A DNA stretch of 64,000 bases from Candidatus Latescibacterota bacterium (GTDB taxonomy: Bacteria > Krumholzibacteriota > Krumholzibacteriia > WVZY01), in contig WVZY01000022.1 of the NCBI GenBank assembly GCA_011772205.1, positions 124,001 to 188,000 on the forward strand. Reading direction: 5' to 3'. The translations under genes were made by a program, and so were the position numbers. Below, one piece after another: positions 20,254 to 29,865 of this stretch (within the stretch, counting starts at the first letter, position 1; the number at the start of each line of letters is the position of its first letter). The notes beneath the pieces were generated by a model. It was not told where the DNA came from, made no database searches, and saw only the letters and a list, made by a program, of their open reading frames with translations.

Positions 20254-20380
20254 AGAGCGGAAAGGGCCTGTCTCGCGGTAACCACTTGTTATATTTGGAA
20301 TTACGCTTGTCTTGGACCTATTGTTACACCCTTTTCAAAGAGGGCGTTGCAAACTGCATCTCGGGGGAAGCAATACAGTA

Positions 20381-21169
20381 TCAACGAGGATAAAGGCCGA
20401 AATACAATTCCAGGAGCCGGCCTCCGAAGAAAAAGACGATGGCTGCTGAAGGTGCCAGAAACGATCCAAAGGCGACGGCCGTTTTTCCGTCTCCGCCCGA
20501 TCGCATGAGGTGAAGCCCGTACAGGCTTCCCATCAGCGAAGCAATGAACAGCACGAGAAGAACCATCTGCCAACCGAGGAAAGCACCGATCATCGCCATG
20601 AGTTTCACATCACCGCCGCCGAGACCATCGATTTTCCGAACCGCTTTGTATATCAGCGCGATGACGATGAGAATGCTTGCTCCAAATGCCGTACCGATAA
20701 ACGCCTCGATCGGATCGATCGACAGACAAACGAACGCTCCCGTGATCCCAAGGATTACTCCTCCAAGCGATAGTACATCGGGAATGATCTGATGCCGCCA
20801 GTCGATGACAGCGATCGCGAGGAGAACCACGAGGAACGCATATACCCATAATGCTTCCAGGGTGACGCCGTACCGCCACAAAGAGAATACGGCGAATACG
20901 CCAGACAGCAGCTCGACCGCAGGATAACGCAGAGGTATTTTCGATCGGCAGCCTCTGCACCGCCCTCCGAGGAGAATGTAGCTCAACAGGGGAACATTTT
21001 CGAACCAGCGAATATACCTCCCGCATTGTGGGCAGCGGGATCGCGGGCGAACAATCGATTCACCGATTGGAAGACGGTGGATCAGGACATTGAGGAAGCT
21101 CCCGATTGAAATGCCAAAAATGAATGCAATCAAGATACAGCTGTTTGTTACTATTTCCATCAAGTCCAC
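20381..21169 (-). CDS. pilD: prepilin peptidase/N-methyltransferase
   Basis: GSFLNVLIHRLP; CPQCGRYIRWFENVPLLSYILLGGRCRGC; GGGDVKLMAMIGAFLGW. Confidence 0.95.
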   Translation of the reverse strand: MDLMEIVTNSCILIAFIFGISIGSFLNVLIHRLPIGESIVRPRSRCPQCGRYIRWFENVPLLSYILLGGRCRGCRSKIPLRYPAVELLSGVFAVFSLWRYGVTLEALWVYAFLVVLLAIAVIDWRHQIIPDVLSLGGVILGITGAFVCLSIDPIEAFIGTAFGASILIVIALIYKAVRKIDGLGGGDVKLMAMIGAFLGWQMVLLVLFIASLMGSLYGLHLMRSGGDGKTAVAFGSFLAPSAAIVFFFGGRLLELYFGLYPR

Positions 21170-21177
21170 CGCTTGGT

Positions 21178-21864
21178 TCAGCGTCTCTTATCGTCACCGA
21201 GTCCGCGTTTGAGTTTTTCGATGTACCTCTCAGCAAGCTCCTTCATGTAGGGTTCATCCGTATTTTCAATCAGCTCTTCCCACATTCGAATCGACGTCTC
21301 TTTGTGTCCTGCTTGGGAATACACGAAGGCGGCGAAGCGCCGGGTGATGTCCGGACTGCCTGGAATGCGCGAAGCCAGGTCGAAATACCTTGCTGCAAGA
21401 ATAGTGTTGGCCAAACCGATGTAATATAGGAATCCGATCTCGAAAGGCAGCTGCCAGGACGTCGGGTTGTTCATCATCCCCCTCTGGAGAATCTCGATGC
21501 CGCTATCGAACGCCCCGATATCAGAAGATACAACGAGTCCGCCAAAAACATAGGCGAAAATGAAGTGCGGGTCCAGCGTCGTAACGATGTCGATCAGCCC
21601 CTCGAAGTAAGAAAGGTCGTGCTTGTTCTGACGGTATTCCCCGTAATACTGAATGGCCGACAACCAGACGAAGTCCGCCGCAATCTGCTGATACCCCAGA
21701 GACATTTCCTTTATGAATTTGCCGGACGGAAGATATAGGCTGTCATGCAGGTGTGGCTTGTGACTGTACGGCCGGGAAAGCAGAATCGCTGCACAAAGAC
21801 CGGCTATAATGACGATGCCGGCGATTGCAAACTTCATATTATCCTTCGACAGAAAGTTCCTCAC
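21178..21864 (-). CDS. TPR-like protein of pilus locus (position similar to PilG of the myxococcal pilGHI set)
   Basis: N-terminal TM then TPR-like repeats (FAYVFGGLVVSS..WQLPFEIGFLYYIGL..AARYFDLASRIPG); between the ABC permease and pilD. Confidence 0.6.
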   Translation of the reverse strand: MRNFLSKDNMKFAIAGIVIIAGLCAAILLSRPYSHKPHLHDSLYLPSGKFIKEMSLGYQQIAADFVWLSAIQYYGEYRQNKHDLSYFEGLIDIVTTLDPHFIFAYVFGGLVVSSDIGAFDSGIEILQRGMMNNPTSWQLPFEIGFLYYIGLANTILAARYFDLASRIPGSPDITRRFAAFVYSQAGHKETSIRMWEELIENTDEPYMKELAERYIEKLKRGLGDDKRR

Positions 21865-22631
21865 CGCACATCTCGCCTTCTGAAAATCAGCGCACTCAGG
21901 AAAAGCATGAAAAGCGTGTAGAATATCCCGTAGATCGTGACGGAGTATATATAACCCTCCTGGAGCGGAAGATTGTGCACCGCTTCCTGTCTTGCATTGA
22001 ACAGTGATAAATTAGGGAGCAGATAATAGAAAAATTTCGTCATCACTTTAAACGCGCCCTCGCCGAACTGTTCAGCAAAAGCGAGCAGGTCTTTGCTCAA
22101 GGTCCCGCTGACCAACACACAGAGCGTAAAGAAGGAACCCAGAACGGGGGTGGTAAAAGAAGAGAAGAAGGCCATCACAGAGGTGATGACTGATGCTTCT
22201 ATAAGCGATAAATATACGGCCCAGAATATCTGGGCGTTCAGATCGACACCGCTCAACAACATCACGAATAAATGCAGAATTGCCATCAACATCATCACTG
22301 CGATCACGGTAACCGCCGTTCCTGCGTATTTCCCAAGGATAAAATCCACCCTGCTGATCGGTTTGGACAGCAGCGAGCTGAGTATCCCTTTTTCCCGCTC
22401 TCTGTAAAACGAACTTGCTCCAAAAAGGATGATGAGTAGAATTCCCAGGATTGATATCGATGCAAGCCCAACGTCGACGACGATCTTCTGCTGGGCCCCG
22501 ACGGCAATAGGCGCAAGAACGTAAGAGGAAATCATGAGAATGAATCCAAACAGGAGAACAATGAGCAGCACTCGCTCCCTTATGTAAAGCTTGATAGTGT
22601 ATTTTGCGAGTATTAAAGCCGGCATCGTCAC
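21861..22631 (-). CDS. ABC-2 type transporter permease in pilus locus
   Basis: Six hydrophobic segments; SSFYREREKGILSSLLSKPISRVDFILGKY typical of ABC-2 permeases. Confidence 0.85.
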   Translation of the reverse strand: MTMPALILAKYTIKLYIRERVLLIVLLFGFILMISSYVLAPIAVGAQQKIVVDVGLASISILGILLIILFGASSFYREREKGILSSLLSKPISRVDFILGKYAGTAVTVIAVMMLMAILHLFVMLLSGVDLNAQIFWAVYLSLIEASVITSVMAFFSSFTTPVLGSFFTLCVLVSGTLSKDLLAFAEQFGEGAFKVMTKFFYYLLPNLSLFNARQEAVHNLPLQEGYIYSVTIYGIFYTLFMLFLSALIFRRRDVR

Positions 22632-22634
22632 CGC

Positions 22635-23618
22635 CTACGGTTGCGAGAGAAGGTTCTCGATTTCCTCTTCTATAGCCGCTCTATCGCTGATTCCTTGGGT
22701 CTCCGCCATTGTCTGGACCAGGTGATCCTCAAGGCTGAACCTCAAAGGCTTTACTTCGAGAACGGATCCTCCGAACCGGTAAATCGTCGAGAGAGCTTCT
22801 TGGAGGGCATGATCCCCTTTGCAACGGGCAATGACCGCCTCTTCTCTTTCCAGTACGATATCGACGCTCTCCACGGATGCACGGAGCAGATCAGGGTTGA
22901 TCCCTCTGGCGGTGACCTCGCTCTCGTTCGTCTTCGTTGCGTAGATCTCTCTTAGGTCGAGGAACTTGGAAATCTTTCCACCGCTCAAGATCCCTACTCG
23001 ATCGCATGCCGCCTCCACATCGGGAACGATGTGGGAGCTTAGCAGGATTGTTTTTCCCGCTTCCTTGAGCGATAACAGAATCTTCCTCAGCTTTCTCCTC
23101 CCCAACGGGTCGAGACCGCTGTAAGGCTCATCGAGGAGCAGTATATCGGGATCATTCAACAGCGCGATGGCCACACCCAGCCGCTGGCGCATGCCCTTGG
23201 AGTACCGTTTGATTCTGAGCCGCCGCTGGCTGGAGAGTCCTACGAGTTCGAGTAGGTCACGCTTGCGCGCTTTTATCAAACTCCGGTCGAGCGAGAAAAG
23301 CTCTCCCGAGAGCTGGAGCATTTCTTCCGCAGTGAGGTGTGGGTACAAACCGACATCTTCACAGAGGAATCCCGCCCGTGCCCTTGCCTCACTGGTCGCA
23401 CCGTGCTGCCCCAGAATCGAAATTTGGCCGGAATCAGGTCGCAGCAATCCTAGAATGATCTTGATCGTCGTCGTTTTACCCGCCCCGTTATGGCCGAGAA
23501 AGCCAAATACCTCCCCCGCTTCCAGTTGGAACGAAAGATCGGATAGAACCTTGTGCTTTTTCCCCAATAGGCCGCGCTTGAATGATTTGGAAATGCGGTC
23601 CAGTTCCAGGATAGTCAT
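22635..23618 (-). CDS. ABC transporter ATP-binding protein in pilus locus
   Basis: Walker A GHNGAGKTTTIK; signature YSKGMRQRLGVA; Walker B ILLLDEPYSGLDP. Confidence 0.95.
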   Translation of the reverse strand: MTILELDRISKSFKRGLLGKKHKVLSDLSFQLEAGEVFGFLGHNGAGKTTTIKIILGLLRPDSGQISILGQHGATSEARARAGFLCEDVGLYPHLTAEEMLQLSGELFSLDRSLIKARKRDLLELVGLSSQRRLRIKRYSKGMRQRLGVAIALLNDPDILLLDEPYSGLDPLGRRKLRKILLSLKEAGKTILLSSHIVPDVEAACDRVGILSGGKISKFLDLREIYATKTNESEVTARGINPDLLRASVESVDIVLEREEAVIARCKGDHALQEALSTIYRFGGSVLEVKPLRFSLEDHLVQTMAETQGISDRAAIEEEIENLLSQP

Positions 23619-23672
23619 GATCGATTCTCTTCCTTACAGTTAGCCTTCTTGATTCACAGCACAATCCGTACC

Positions 23673-23709
23673 AAAGAAAAAAGGCGAAAGCACTTTCGTG
23701 ACTTTCGCC
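23673..23709 (-). terminator. intrinsic terminator downstream of pilA
   Basis: GGCGAAAG / CTTTCGCC stem followed on the minus strand by TTTTTTCTTT, about 30 bp after the pilA stop. Confidence 0.88.
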
Positions 23710-23737
23710 CCCTTCCTGCAACCTGCAACGCGTAACT

Positions 23738-24169
23738 TTACTGACCGCTTGTGAGCGTAATGATCACGTTGCCGCCCTTGCCGGCACCGGTGATCGTATA
23801 ACCGACGTTGACACCACCCTGGATGATCGGAACGTAACCTGTCTGACCATCAGTCGCAGCGGGGCCGTCAATCGGCTCGCTGGCGATTTTGGTGAACGGG
23901 TTCTCGAGAAGAGCGCCACCGGGCAGCATGGCGACGATCGTCTGACCGGCCGGTGTCACGTCAGCACTAACGTTCGCCGCGTACACGCCGTCGTTCTGGA
24001 CAGCGAAGTCCTCGGCGGCGAGCTGCACGGTGTGGCAGTTCGACTTCGTCGAGGCCTCTTTCGCACGCGCTTGCATGCTGATGAAGTTCGGGATCGCGAT
24101 CGCGGCAAGAATGCCGATGATGACCACGACGATCATGAGCTCGATCAAGGTGAAACCTTTGTTCCTCAT
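23738..24169 (-). CDS. pilA: type IV major prepilin
   Basis: MRNKG|FTLIELMIVVVIIGILAAIAIPNFISMQARAKEAS class III signal peptide; 143 aa. Confidence 0.93.
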   Translation of the reverse strand: MRNKGFTLIELMIVVVIIGILAAIAIPNFISMQARAKEASTKSNCHTVQLAAEDFAVQNDGVYAANVSADVTPAGQTIVAMLPGGALLENPFTKIASEPIDGPAATDGQTGYVPIIQGGVNVGYTITGAGKGGNVIITLTSGQ

Positions 24170-24250
24170 GAGTCAGACCTCCCTTTGGTTTTTGAACACG
24201 CTGCTTATAACCATCGGACCAAATTCCCGATCCAGCTGTTCCGGGAATTC

Positions 24251-24265
24251 GCAAGTAATATGCCA
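24251..24265 (-). promoter_or_regulatory. sigma-54 (-24/-12) promoter upstream of pilA
   Basis: Minus strand TGGCATATTACTTGC; about 80 bp upstream of the pilA ATG. Confidence 0.88.
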
Positions 24266-24403
24266 AACACTATCAACGATACTCGCCGTGAAAGTCGCTC
24301 CTGCTGCGCCACTTACGATTGGCACCTCCTGCGCAATTTTTCGTCCACTGATTTCGACACTAGCCTGAGAGGCAGCACTTTTGCAAAAAACCGCTCGAAA
24401 TCG

Positions 24404-25789
24404 TCACTCGACTTCTTGTTTTTCTCTCTCTTTCTCTAATCCATAGCGCTGAATTTTGCGGTACAATGTTGAAGCGTTGATCCCTAAGATGGCGCTTGCT
24501 TTCTTTTTCTGCCAGTTCGAGTCGTTCAGTACCTTTATGAGGTATTCCTTTTCCAGTTCTTCCAGGGTGACTTGCGCTTTATCCATTATAAGGTGCTGCC
24601 CGCTCTGCTCTCGCTGCCTCAATTTGTCCGGAATCTCTTCCACACCGATCTCCTGGCTTTCAGCAAGAATGACCGCGCGCTCGATCACGTTTTCGAGCTC
24701 CCTGACGTTACCCGGCCAGCTGTAGTTCACGAGCACCTCCATTGCCTGCTTGGTGATCACTTTCTGATCCTTAGGGCTCAGATTTTCATTGAATTTCCTG
24801 AGGAAGTGGTTCACCAGGAGAGGTATGTCGTCCTTGCGCTTCCTCAGAGATGGGAGGTGGATTGGAATCACATTCAACCGGTAGAACAAATCGGCTCGGA
24901 ACTTGTCCTGTTTGACTGCCTTCTCGAGATCGGCGTTCGTCGCCGCCACGAGCCGCACCTCGACTCGAATCGGATTCGTGCCACCGACCGGGATGATCTC
25001 CCTCTCCTGGAGAACCCTGAGCAGCTTGACCTGAATCGTGGGTGATGTCTCCCCCACCTCATCGAGGAAGAATGTTCCTCCTTGCGCGACTTTGAAAAGC
25101 CCTTCTTTGTCCTTGATCGCTCCGGTGAATGAGCCTTTGACATGACCGAACAGCTCGCTCTCGAGAAGACTCTCGGGCAATGCGCCGCAGTTGATGCTCA
25201 CAAAGGGACCGGCAACGCGATTTGAACGGTAATGGATCGCCCGGGCAATCAATTCCTTTCCTGTTCCGCTCTCTCCATAGAGCATTATCGTGCTGTCCGA
25301 GTCGGCCACCTTATCGACGAGTTTGAAGATCTTGTCCATTTCCTCGCTTTTTCCGATGATCGTCTTGAAATCGCTGGACTTTTTGAGCTGTTTCCTGAGA
25401 AGCAAGTTTTCCTGGCGGACGCGTTTCATGTCCAACGCATTCCGGATCACCATTTTGATCTCGTCGTTCTTTGCATGCTTGATCAAATAATGAAAAGCGC
25501 CTTTATTGACCGCTTCGATGGCTGTTTTCTGGGAGGCATAGGCCGTCATGATGATCACGGGGATCGAGGGGTCGAGATTCTTGATTTGAGTCAAGACCTC
25601 GATGCCGTCCATTCCCGACATTTTGATATCGGTGAGGACAACGTCGTACCGGGAATTACGGATTTCCTCGATGGCCTTCTTCCCGTTGTTCACCGTCGTT
25701 ACACGATAGCCCTCCTTTCGGAGCATGATGGAAAGGAACTGGCACATGCTCTTTTCATCATCAACGATGAGTACTCTTTCTCCTGCCAT
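24404..25789 (-). CDS. pilR: sigma-54-dependent response regulator PilR
   Basis: REC domain (DVVLTDIKMSGMDGIEV), AAA+ GESGTGKELIARAIH, ESELFGHVKGSFTGA, Fis-type HTH. Confidence 0.93.
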   Translation of the reverse strand: MAGERVLIVDDEKSMCQFLSIMLRKEGYRVTTVNNGKKAIEEIRNSRYDVVLTDIKMSGMDGIEVLTQIKNLDPSIPVIIMTAYASQKTAIEAVNKGAFHYLIKHAKNDEIKMVIRNALDMKRVRQENLLLRKQLKKSSDFKTIIGKSEEMDKIFKLVDKVADSDSTIMLYGESGTGKELIARAIHYRSNRVAGPFVSINCGALPESLLESELFGHVKGSFTGAIKDKEGLFKVAQGGTFFLDEVGETSPTIQVKLLRVLQEREIIPVGGTNPIRVEVRLVAATNADLEKAVKQDKFRADLFYRLNVIPIHLPSLRKRKDDIPLLVNHFLRKFNENLSPKDQKVITKQAMEVLVNYSWPGNVRELENVIERAVILAESQEIGVEEIPDKLRQREQSGQHLIMDKAQVTLEELEKEYLIKVLNDSNWQKKKASAILGINASTLYRKIQRYGLEKEREKQEVE

Positions 25790-25814
25790 TCATGGCCCCC
25801 CATAAGTTAGTTAG

Positions 25815-27518
25815 CTATGAAGTGTATGTCGTTTCCTCAAGGGATGCATGCACGTTGTCTGTTCTATCAATGGATGTGAGCGGAAGCACGACATCGAATT
25901 CGGCCCCTCCTACTTCCCGGTTCCTGTAGATGATTCGTCCCCCGTGAGCCTCAATGATCTTATTCGCGATTGCCAGACCGAGACCCGTTCCCCCCTCTTT
26001 CGTCGTGAAGAACGGATCAAAGAGATGCCCGCACTCCTCTTCACCAATTCCCGGCCCTTCATCTTGAAACTTGATGCACAATCGATCGTCTTCGCTCAGG
26101 CTCACTTCGATCGTGAGATCGCCTTCTCCCCTCATCGCTTCACACGCGTTCAGGCAAATATTGAGGAACACCTGCCTGATTTGTTCCTCGTCCACCTTCA
26201 CACGAGCTCCTTCCACCCTTTGCCTCACGTCGATTCCGATCTTATTGCCTATCGCCGAATTCCCCAGCAGCGCCACAACATCATCTATGCACCTGTCGAT
26301 AGATGCGTTCCGTATCGCAGGCGGCTTCATCCTTGCGAACTCCAGAAAATCGCTGATGATCCGATCGAGGCGCTCGGATTCCTTGCTGATGAGCTGCATT
26401 AGGCGCCGGTGCTCACCTCGCAGCTTGAGCTCGTTGTGCAGCATTTCGATCGATCCAGTGATCGATGCGAGCGGATTTCTGATCTCATGCGCAATAGCCG
26501 CCGATAGCTCCCCGATCGCAGCAAGACGATCCGCCTTTCGAATGCGCTCCTGCATTTCGCGAACCTCGGTCAGATCCTGGAAAACCGCAATGACTCCTCG
26601 CTTTCCCCCACCATCCCTCAAAAGAGAGATGCTGATGCCCAAGGGGATTTTTTTCCCTTGGTTATTATTCAGCATGATTTCCTGCCTGAACTTGTTTTCT
26701 TCAGAGTTCAATGCGGATAAAAGTTCGATCATGAGCTCAGGCATTACCTCGCTGAACGCATCGTCCAAATACTTCGACTGGATCTCTTCCCGAGAAAAAC
26801 CCAATATCTCCTCCGCAGCGGGATTCAACGCGAGAATCTTTCCAGTCGAATCTACGACGAGAACCCCGCTGCTCATGTTTCTGAGTATGTTGTCCGTATC
26901 GATTTTCAATTGCTTTAGTTCGGACTCCGCCGATTCGAGCTGTTCCCCCTTTAGTTTCATCCGTTGCGAAAGATAACCCGCCACAATTCCAACGAGGAAA
27001 AATATCGAGACGTGGAGATACAATGTGACGATCCATGTGTCGGCGGACGGAGGGCTGAAACCCTGGGATGAAGGCAGCGTAACAACTCCCTTCGACTCCA
27101 TTACCCCGTAAGCAATAAAACTGCAGGAAGCAAGGAGCGCTACACCCAAACCGCCGTGCACTTCCAGGAAATACGCGGCGGCAACAATGGACAGGCAGTA
27201 GACCAGGGAAAATGGACTCGTGACTCCTCCACTGTAATGAACGATCGCTGTTACGAGTAAGATATCCGCGACCATTATGGCCCAAAGCCCTCTCCTCCAT
27301 GCCAAGCCAAAGCGGAAACCCAAATGGCAAACGCCGCCGAGGACGACGCTTAGAATGAGCAGGATATAAAGCGGACGAACCGGAAATCTCTCATCGGTGA
27401 GCTGGGCAATGATCACGCCCGCGCCTACCACGAACGCCGTGATTATCATCCTCAACAAGAGGAATTTCTCGATTGTCCGGATCTTCTTCAGAGGACCCGC
27501 GGCCGTGAGATTCCCCAT
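25815..27518 (-). CDS. pilS: sensor histidine kinase PilS
   Basis: Six TM N-term, PAS, AAIAHEIRNPLASITGSIEML H-box, G boxes DEGPGIG/GGTGLGLAI; adjacent to pilR. Confidence 0.92.
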   Translation of the reverse strand: MGNLTAAGPLKKIRTIEKFLLLRMIITAFVVGAGVIIAQLTDERFPVRPLYILLILSVVLGGVCHLGFRFGLAWRRGLWAIMVADILLVTAIVHYSGGVTSPFSLVYCLSIVAAAYFLEVHGGLGVALLASCSFIAYGVMESKGVVTLPSSQGFSPPSADTWIVTLYLHVSIFFLVGIVAGYLSQRMKLKGEQLESAESELKQLKIDTDNILRNMSSGVLVVDSTGKILALNPAAEEILGFSREEIQSKYLDDAFSEVMPELMIELLSALNSEENKFRQEIMLNNNQGKKIPLGISISLLRDGGGKRGVIAVFQDLTEVREMQERIRKADRLAAIGELSAAIAHEIRNPLASITGSIEMLHNELKLRGEHRRLMQLISKESERLDRIISDFLEFARMKPPAIRNASIDRCIDDVVALLGNSAIGNKIGIDVRQRVEGARVKVDEEQIRQVFLNICLNACEAMRGEGDLTIEVSLSEDDRLCIKFQDEGPGIGEEECGHLFDPFFTTKEGGTGLGLAIANKIIEAHGGRIIYRNREVGGAEFDVVLPLTSIDRTDNVHASLEETTYTS

Positions 27519-27522
27519 TCAG

Positions 27523-28737
27523 TTAGCTCCCCGCAATGACATTGATCAGCTTGAACATCGGGAGATACATCGAAATGAGCATGCCGCCTACGATGACGCC
27601 CATGACCACAATCATTACCGGCTCTATGATAGATGTTAGGGACTCCACGGCTGTATCTACTTCATCATCGTAGAAGTTGGCGATTTTCTCGAGCATCTCG
27701 TCCAGAGCTCCGGTTTGCTCCCCGACGGCGATCATCTGCGTCACCATCGGCGGAAACACGCCGCACCCCTTAAGCGGATCGGCAATTGTGTTACCCTGGC
27801 TGATACTCTCTCTAGTTGAATTGACGGCTTTCTCTACCACCTTGTTGCCGGCAGTCCTGGCCGTAATCTCCAGACCGCTTAGAATCGGCACACCGCTCGA
27901 TACCAGCGTGCCCAGTGTCCGGGTGAATCTGGCCACGGCCGCTTTCCTCAACACTATGCCGAGAACCGGTATTTTTAGCATGAAAGCATCGATCTTCATC
28001 TTTCCTGTATCCGTAGCATACGCACGCTTGAATCCAACGACGAGGGCGATTGCGCCGCCGATCAGCAAGAACCATTTCGTCCGGAGGAAATTACTCATAG
28101 CGAGCACGACCTTCGTAGGGAGAGGAAGATCTCCACCGAAATCCGCAAACATGCGTGCGAATGTAGGAATGATGAACATCAACATAAAAACTGTTGCACC
28201 TATTGCTACGACGCAGACTACAGTAGGATACATCAGCGCACTCTTCACTTTCCTCGCGAGCGCATCGGCTTTTTCCAGATAAAGGGCGAGCCGGTTCAAA
28301 ATCAGATCGAGAATACCGCCTGCCTCCCCGGCTTCGACCATGTTCACATATAGATCACTGAAGATTGAATGTTTCCGCAGCGCATCCGCTAGAGTGGCAC
28401 CTCCCTCCACATCGGTCTTCACCGTGTCGGAGATTTTCCTGAAATTCTCTTTGTCCATCTGCGCCGACAAGATTTCGAGGCACTGGACCATCGGTAATCC
28501 GCTGTTGATCATCGTTGCGAACTGCCTGGTGAAAACACCCATATCTTTGACCGTGATCCTCTTCCTTAGAAATGGAAGGGGAATGTTAATCTCCTTGGAC
28601 TTCTCTTTGAGAGAAGTGATGATGATCTTTCGCTTTCGGAGATAAGTTACGAGCTCTTGCTTGTTATCTGTGACGTATTCGCCGGAAAGGATCTCACCGT
28701 CCGGACTCCTTCCTTTCCATAAATAGGTTGTGGCCAT
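27523..28737 (-). CDS. pilC: type IV pilus inner-membrane platform protein PilC
   Basis: FTRQFATMINSGLPMVQCLEIL; VGEQTGALDEMLEKIANFYDDEVD. Confidence 0.96.
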   Translation of the reverse strand: MATTYLWKGRSPDGEILSGEYVTDNKQELVTYLRKRKIIITSLKEKSKEINIPLPFLRKRITVKDMGVFTRQFATMINSGLPMVQCLEILSAQMDKENFRKISDTVKTDVEGGATLADALRKHSIFSDLYVNMVEAGEAGGILDLILNRLALYLEKADALARKVKSALMYPTVVCVVAIGATVFMLMFIIPTFARMFADFGGDLPLPTKVVLAMSNFLRTKWFLLIGGAIALVVGFKRAYATDTGKMKIDAFMLKIPVLGIVLRKAAVARFTRTLGTLVSSGVPILSGLEITARTAGNKVVEKAVNSTRESISQGNTIADPLKGCGVFPPMVTQMIAVGEQTGALDEMLEKIANFYDDEVDTAVESLTSIIEPVMIVVMGVIVGGMLISMYLPMFKLINVIAGS

Positions 28738-28776
28738 CGCAATTCCCCCTTAGCCGAGACCCGAGAGAGCTGATCT

Positions 28777-29850
28777 TTACCAAGATTCGACTTTTTCGCC
28801 GAGCATCGTGCTGAGTTCCTGTGGATCAGGACTTCTCCGCATTGCCTCCTCAAGCGAGATATCCCCCTTGACGTGAGCGTTGAAGAGGGCTTGGTTCATC
28901 GTTTGCATCCCGTATTTTTGACCCGCCTGCATCAGACCGTAAATTTGATGGATCTTGTCGTCCCGGATCGTTGCACGGATCGCAGGAGTGCAGACCATGA
29001 CTTCACCCACCATCACTCTTCCTTTGCCGTTCGCCCGAGGTATGAGCTGCTGCGTGATCACTCCCTCGAGAACGAATGCGAGCTGCGCACGGACTTGTCC
29101 CTGCTGGTTCGACGGAAATGCGTCGACGATTCGGTTGATCGATTCGAAGGTGGAATTCGTGTGCAGCGTGGCCAGGGCGAGGTGGCCGGTCTCCGCTATG
29201 GTCAACGCCGCTGCCATCGTTTCGAGATCCCGCATCTCACCGATGAGAATAACGTCGGGATCCTGGCGGAGGACATGCTTGAGAGCCGCGGCGAAGGTAT
29301 CCGTGTCCGCCCTTACTTCCCTCTGATTGACGATACACTTCTTATGCTGGTGGATGTACTCGATGGGATCCTCTATGGTAATGATATGGCTTTTTCTCTC
29401 GTTATTGATTTTGTCGATGATACTGGCCAGTGTGGTGGACTTACCGCTTCCCGTAGGTCCCGTAACCAGGAGCAGCCCTTTTTGCTTTTCTGCAAACTTC
29501 TCAACGACATGGGGCAGCCCCAGTTCCTGGAATGACTTTATCTCGTAAGGAATTTGTCTGATTGCAAGGCTCGTCACTCCCCGCTGGAGAAACACGTTCG
29601 CTCGAAACCGGCTCAATCCTTTGACGCCAAAAGAAAAATCCAGCTCCTTTTCGGCCTCGAACCGCTTTTGCTGCTCCTCATTCAGAACGCTGTACGTGAT
29701 CTGAAGCGTATCTTCAGGAGTGAGGGGATCATGGTCGGTACTGATGATTTCGCCGTCGACCCGCAACTGCGGGGGAACCCCGGCGGTAATGTGAAGGTCT
29801 GAAGCTAGCTTTTCGATCATTTCCTGCAGTAGATCTCTGAGGTTTACCAT
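28777..29850 (-). CDS. pilT: type IV pilus retraction ATPase PilT
   Basis: GPTGSGKSTTLASIIDKIN; ITIEDPIEYIHQHKKCIVNQREV; DVILIGEMRDLET; AIRNLIR-equivalent absent from view but PilT N-term pattern present. Confidence 0.95.
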   Translation of the reverse strand: MVNLRDLLQEMIEKLASDLHITAGVPPQLRVDGEIISTDHDPLTPEDTLQITYSVLNEEQQKRFEAEKELDFSFGVKGLSRFRANVFLQRGVTSLAIRQIPYEIKSFQELGLPHVVEKFAEKQKGLLLVTGPTGSGKSTTLASIIDKINNERKSHIITIEDPIEYIHQHKKCIVNQREVRADTDTFAAALKHVLRQDPDVILIGEMRDLETMAAALTIAETGHLALATLHTNSTFESINRIVDAFPSNQQGQVRAQLAFVLEGVITQQLIPRANGKGRVMVGEVMVCTPAIRATIRDDKIHQIYGLMQAGQKYGMQTMNQALFNAHVKGDISLEEAMRRSPDPQELSTMLGEKVESW

Positions 29851-29865
29851 CTAGTAACCGCCTTT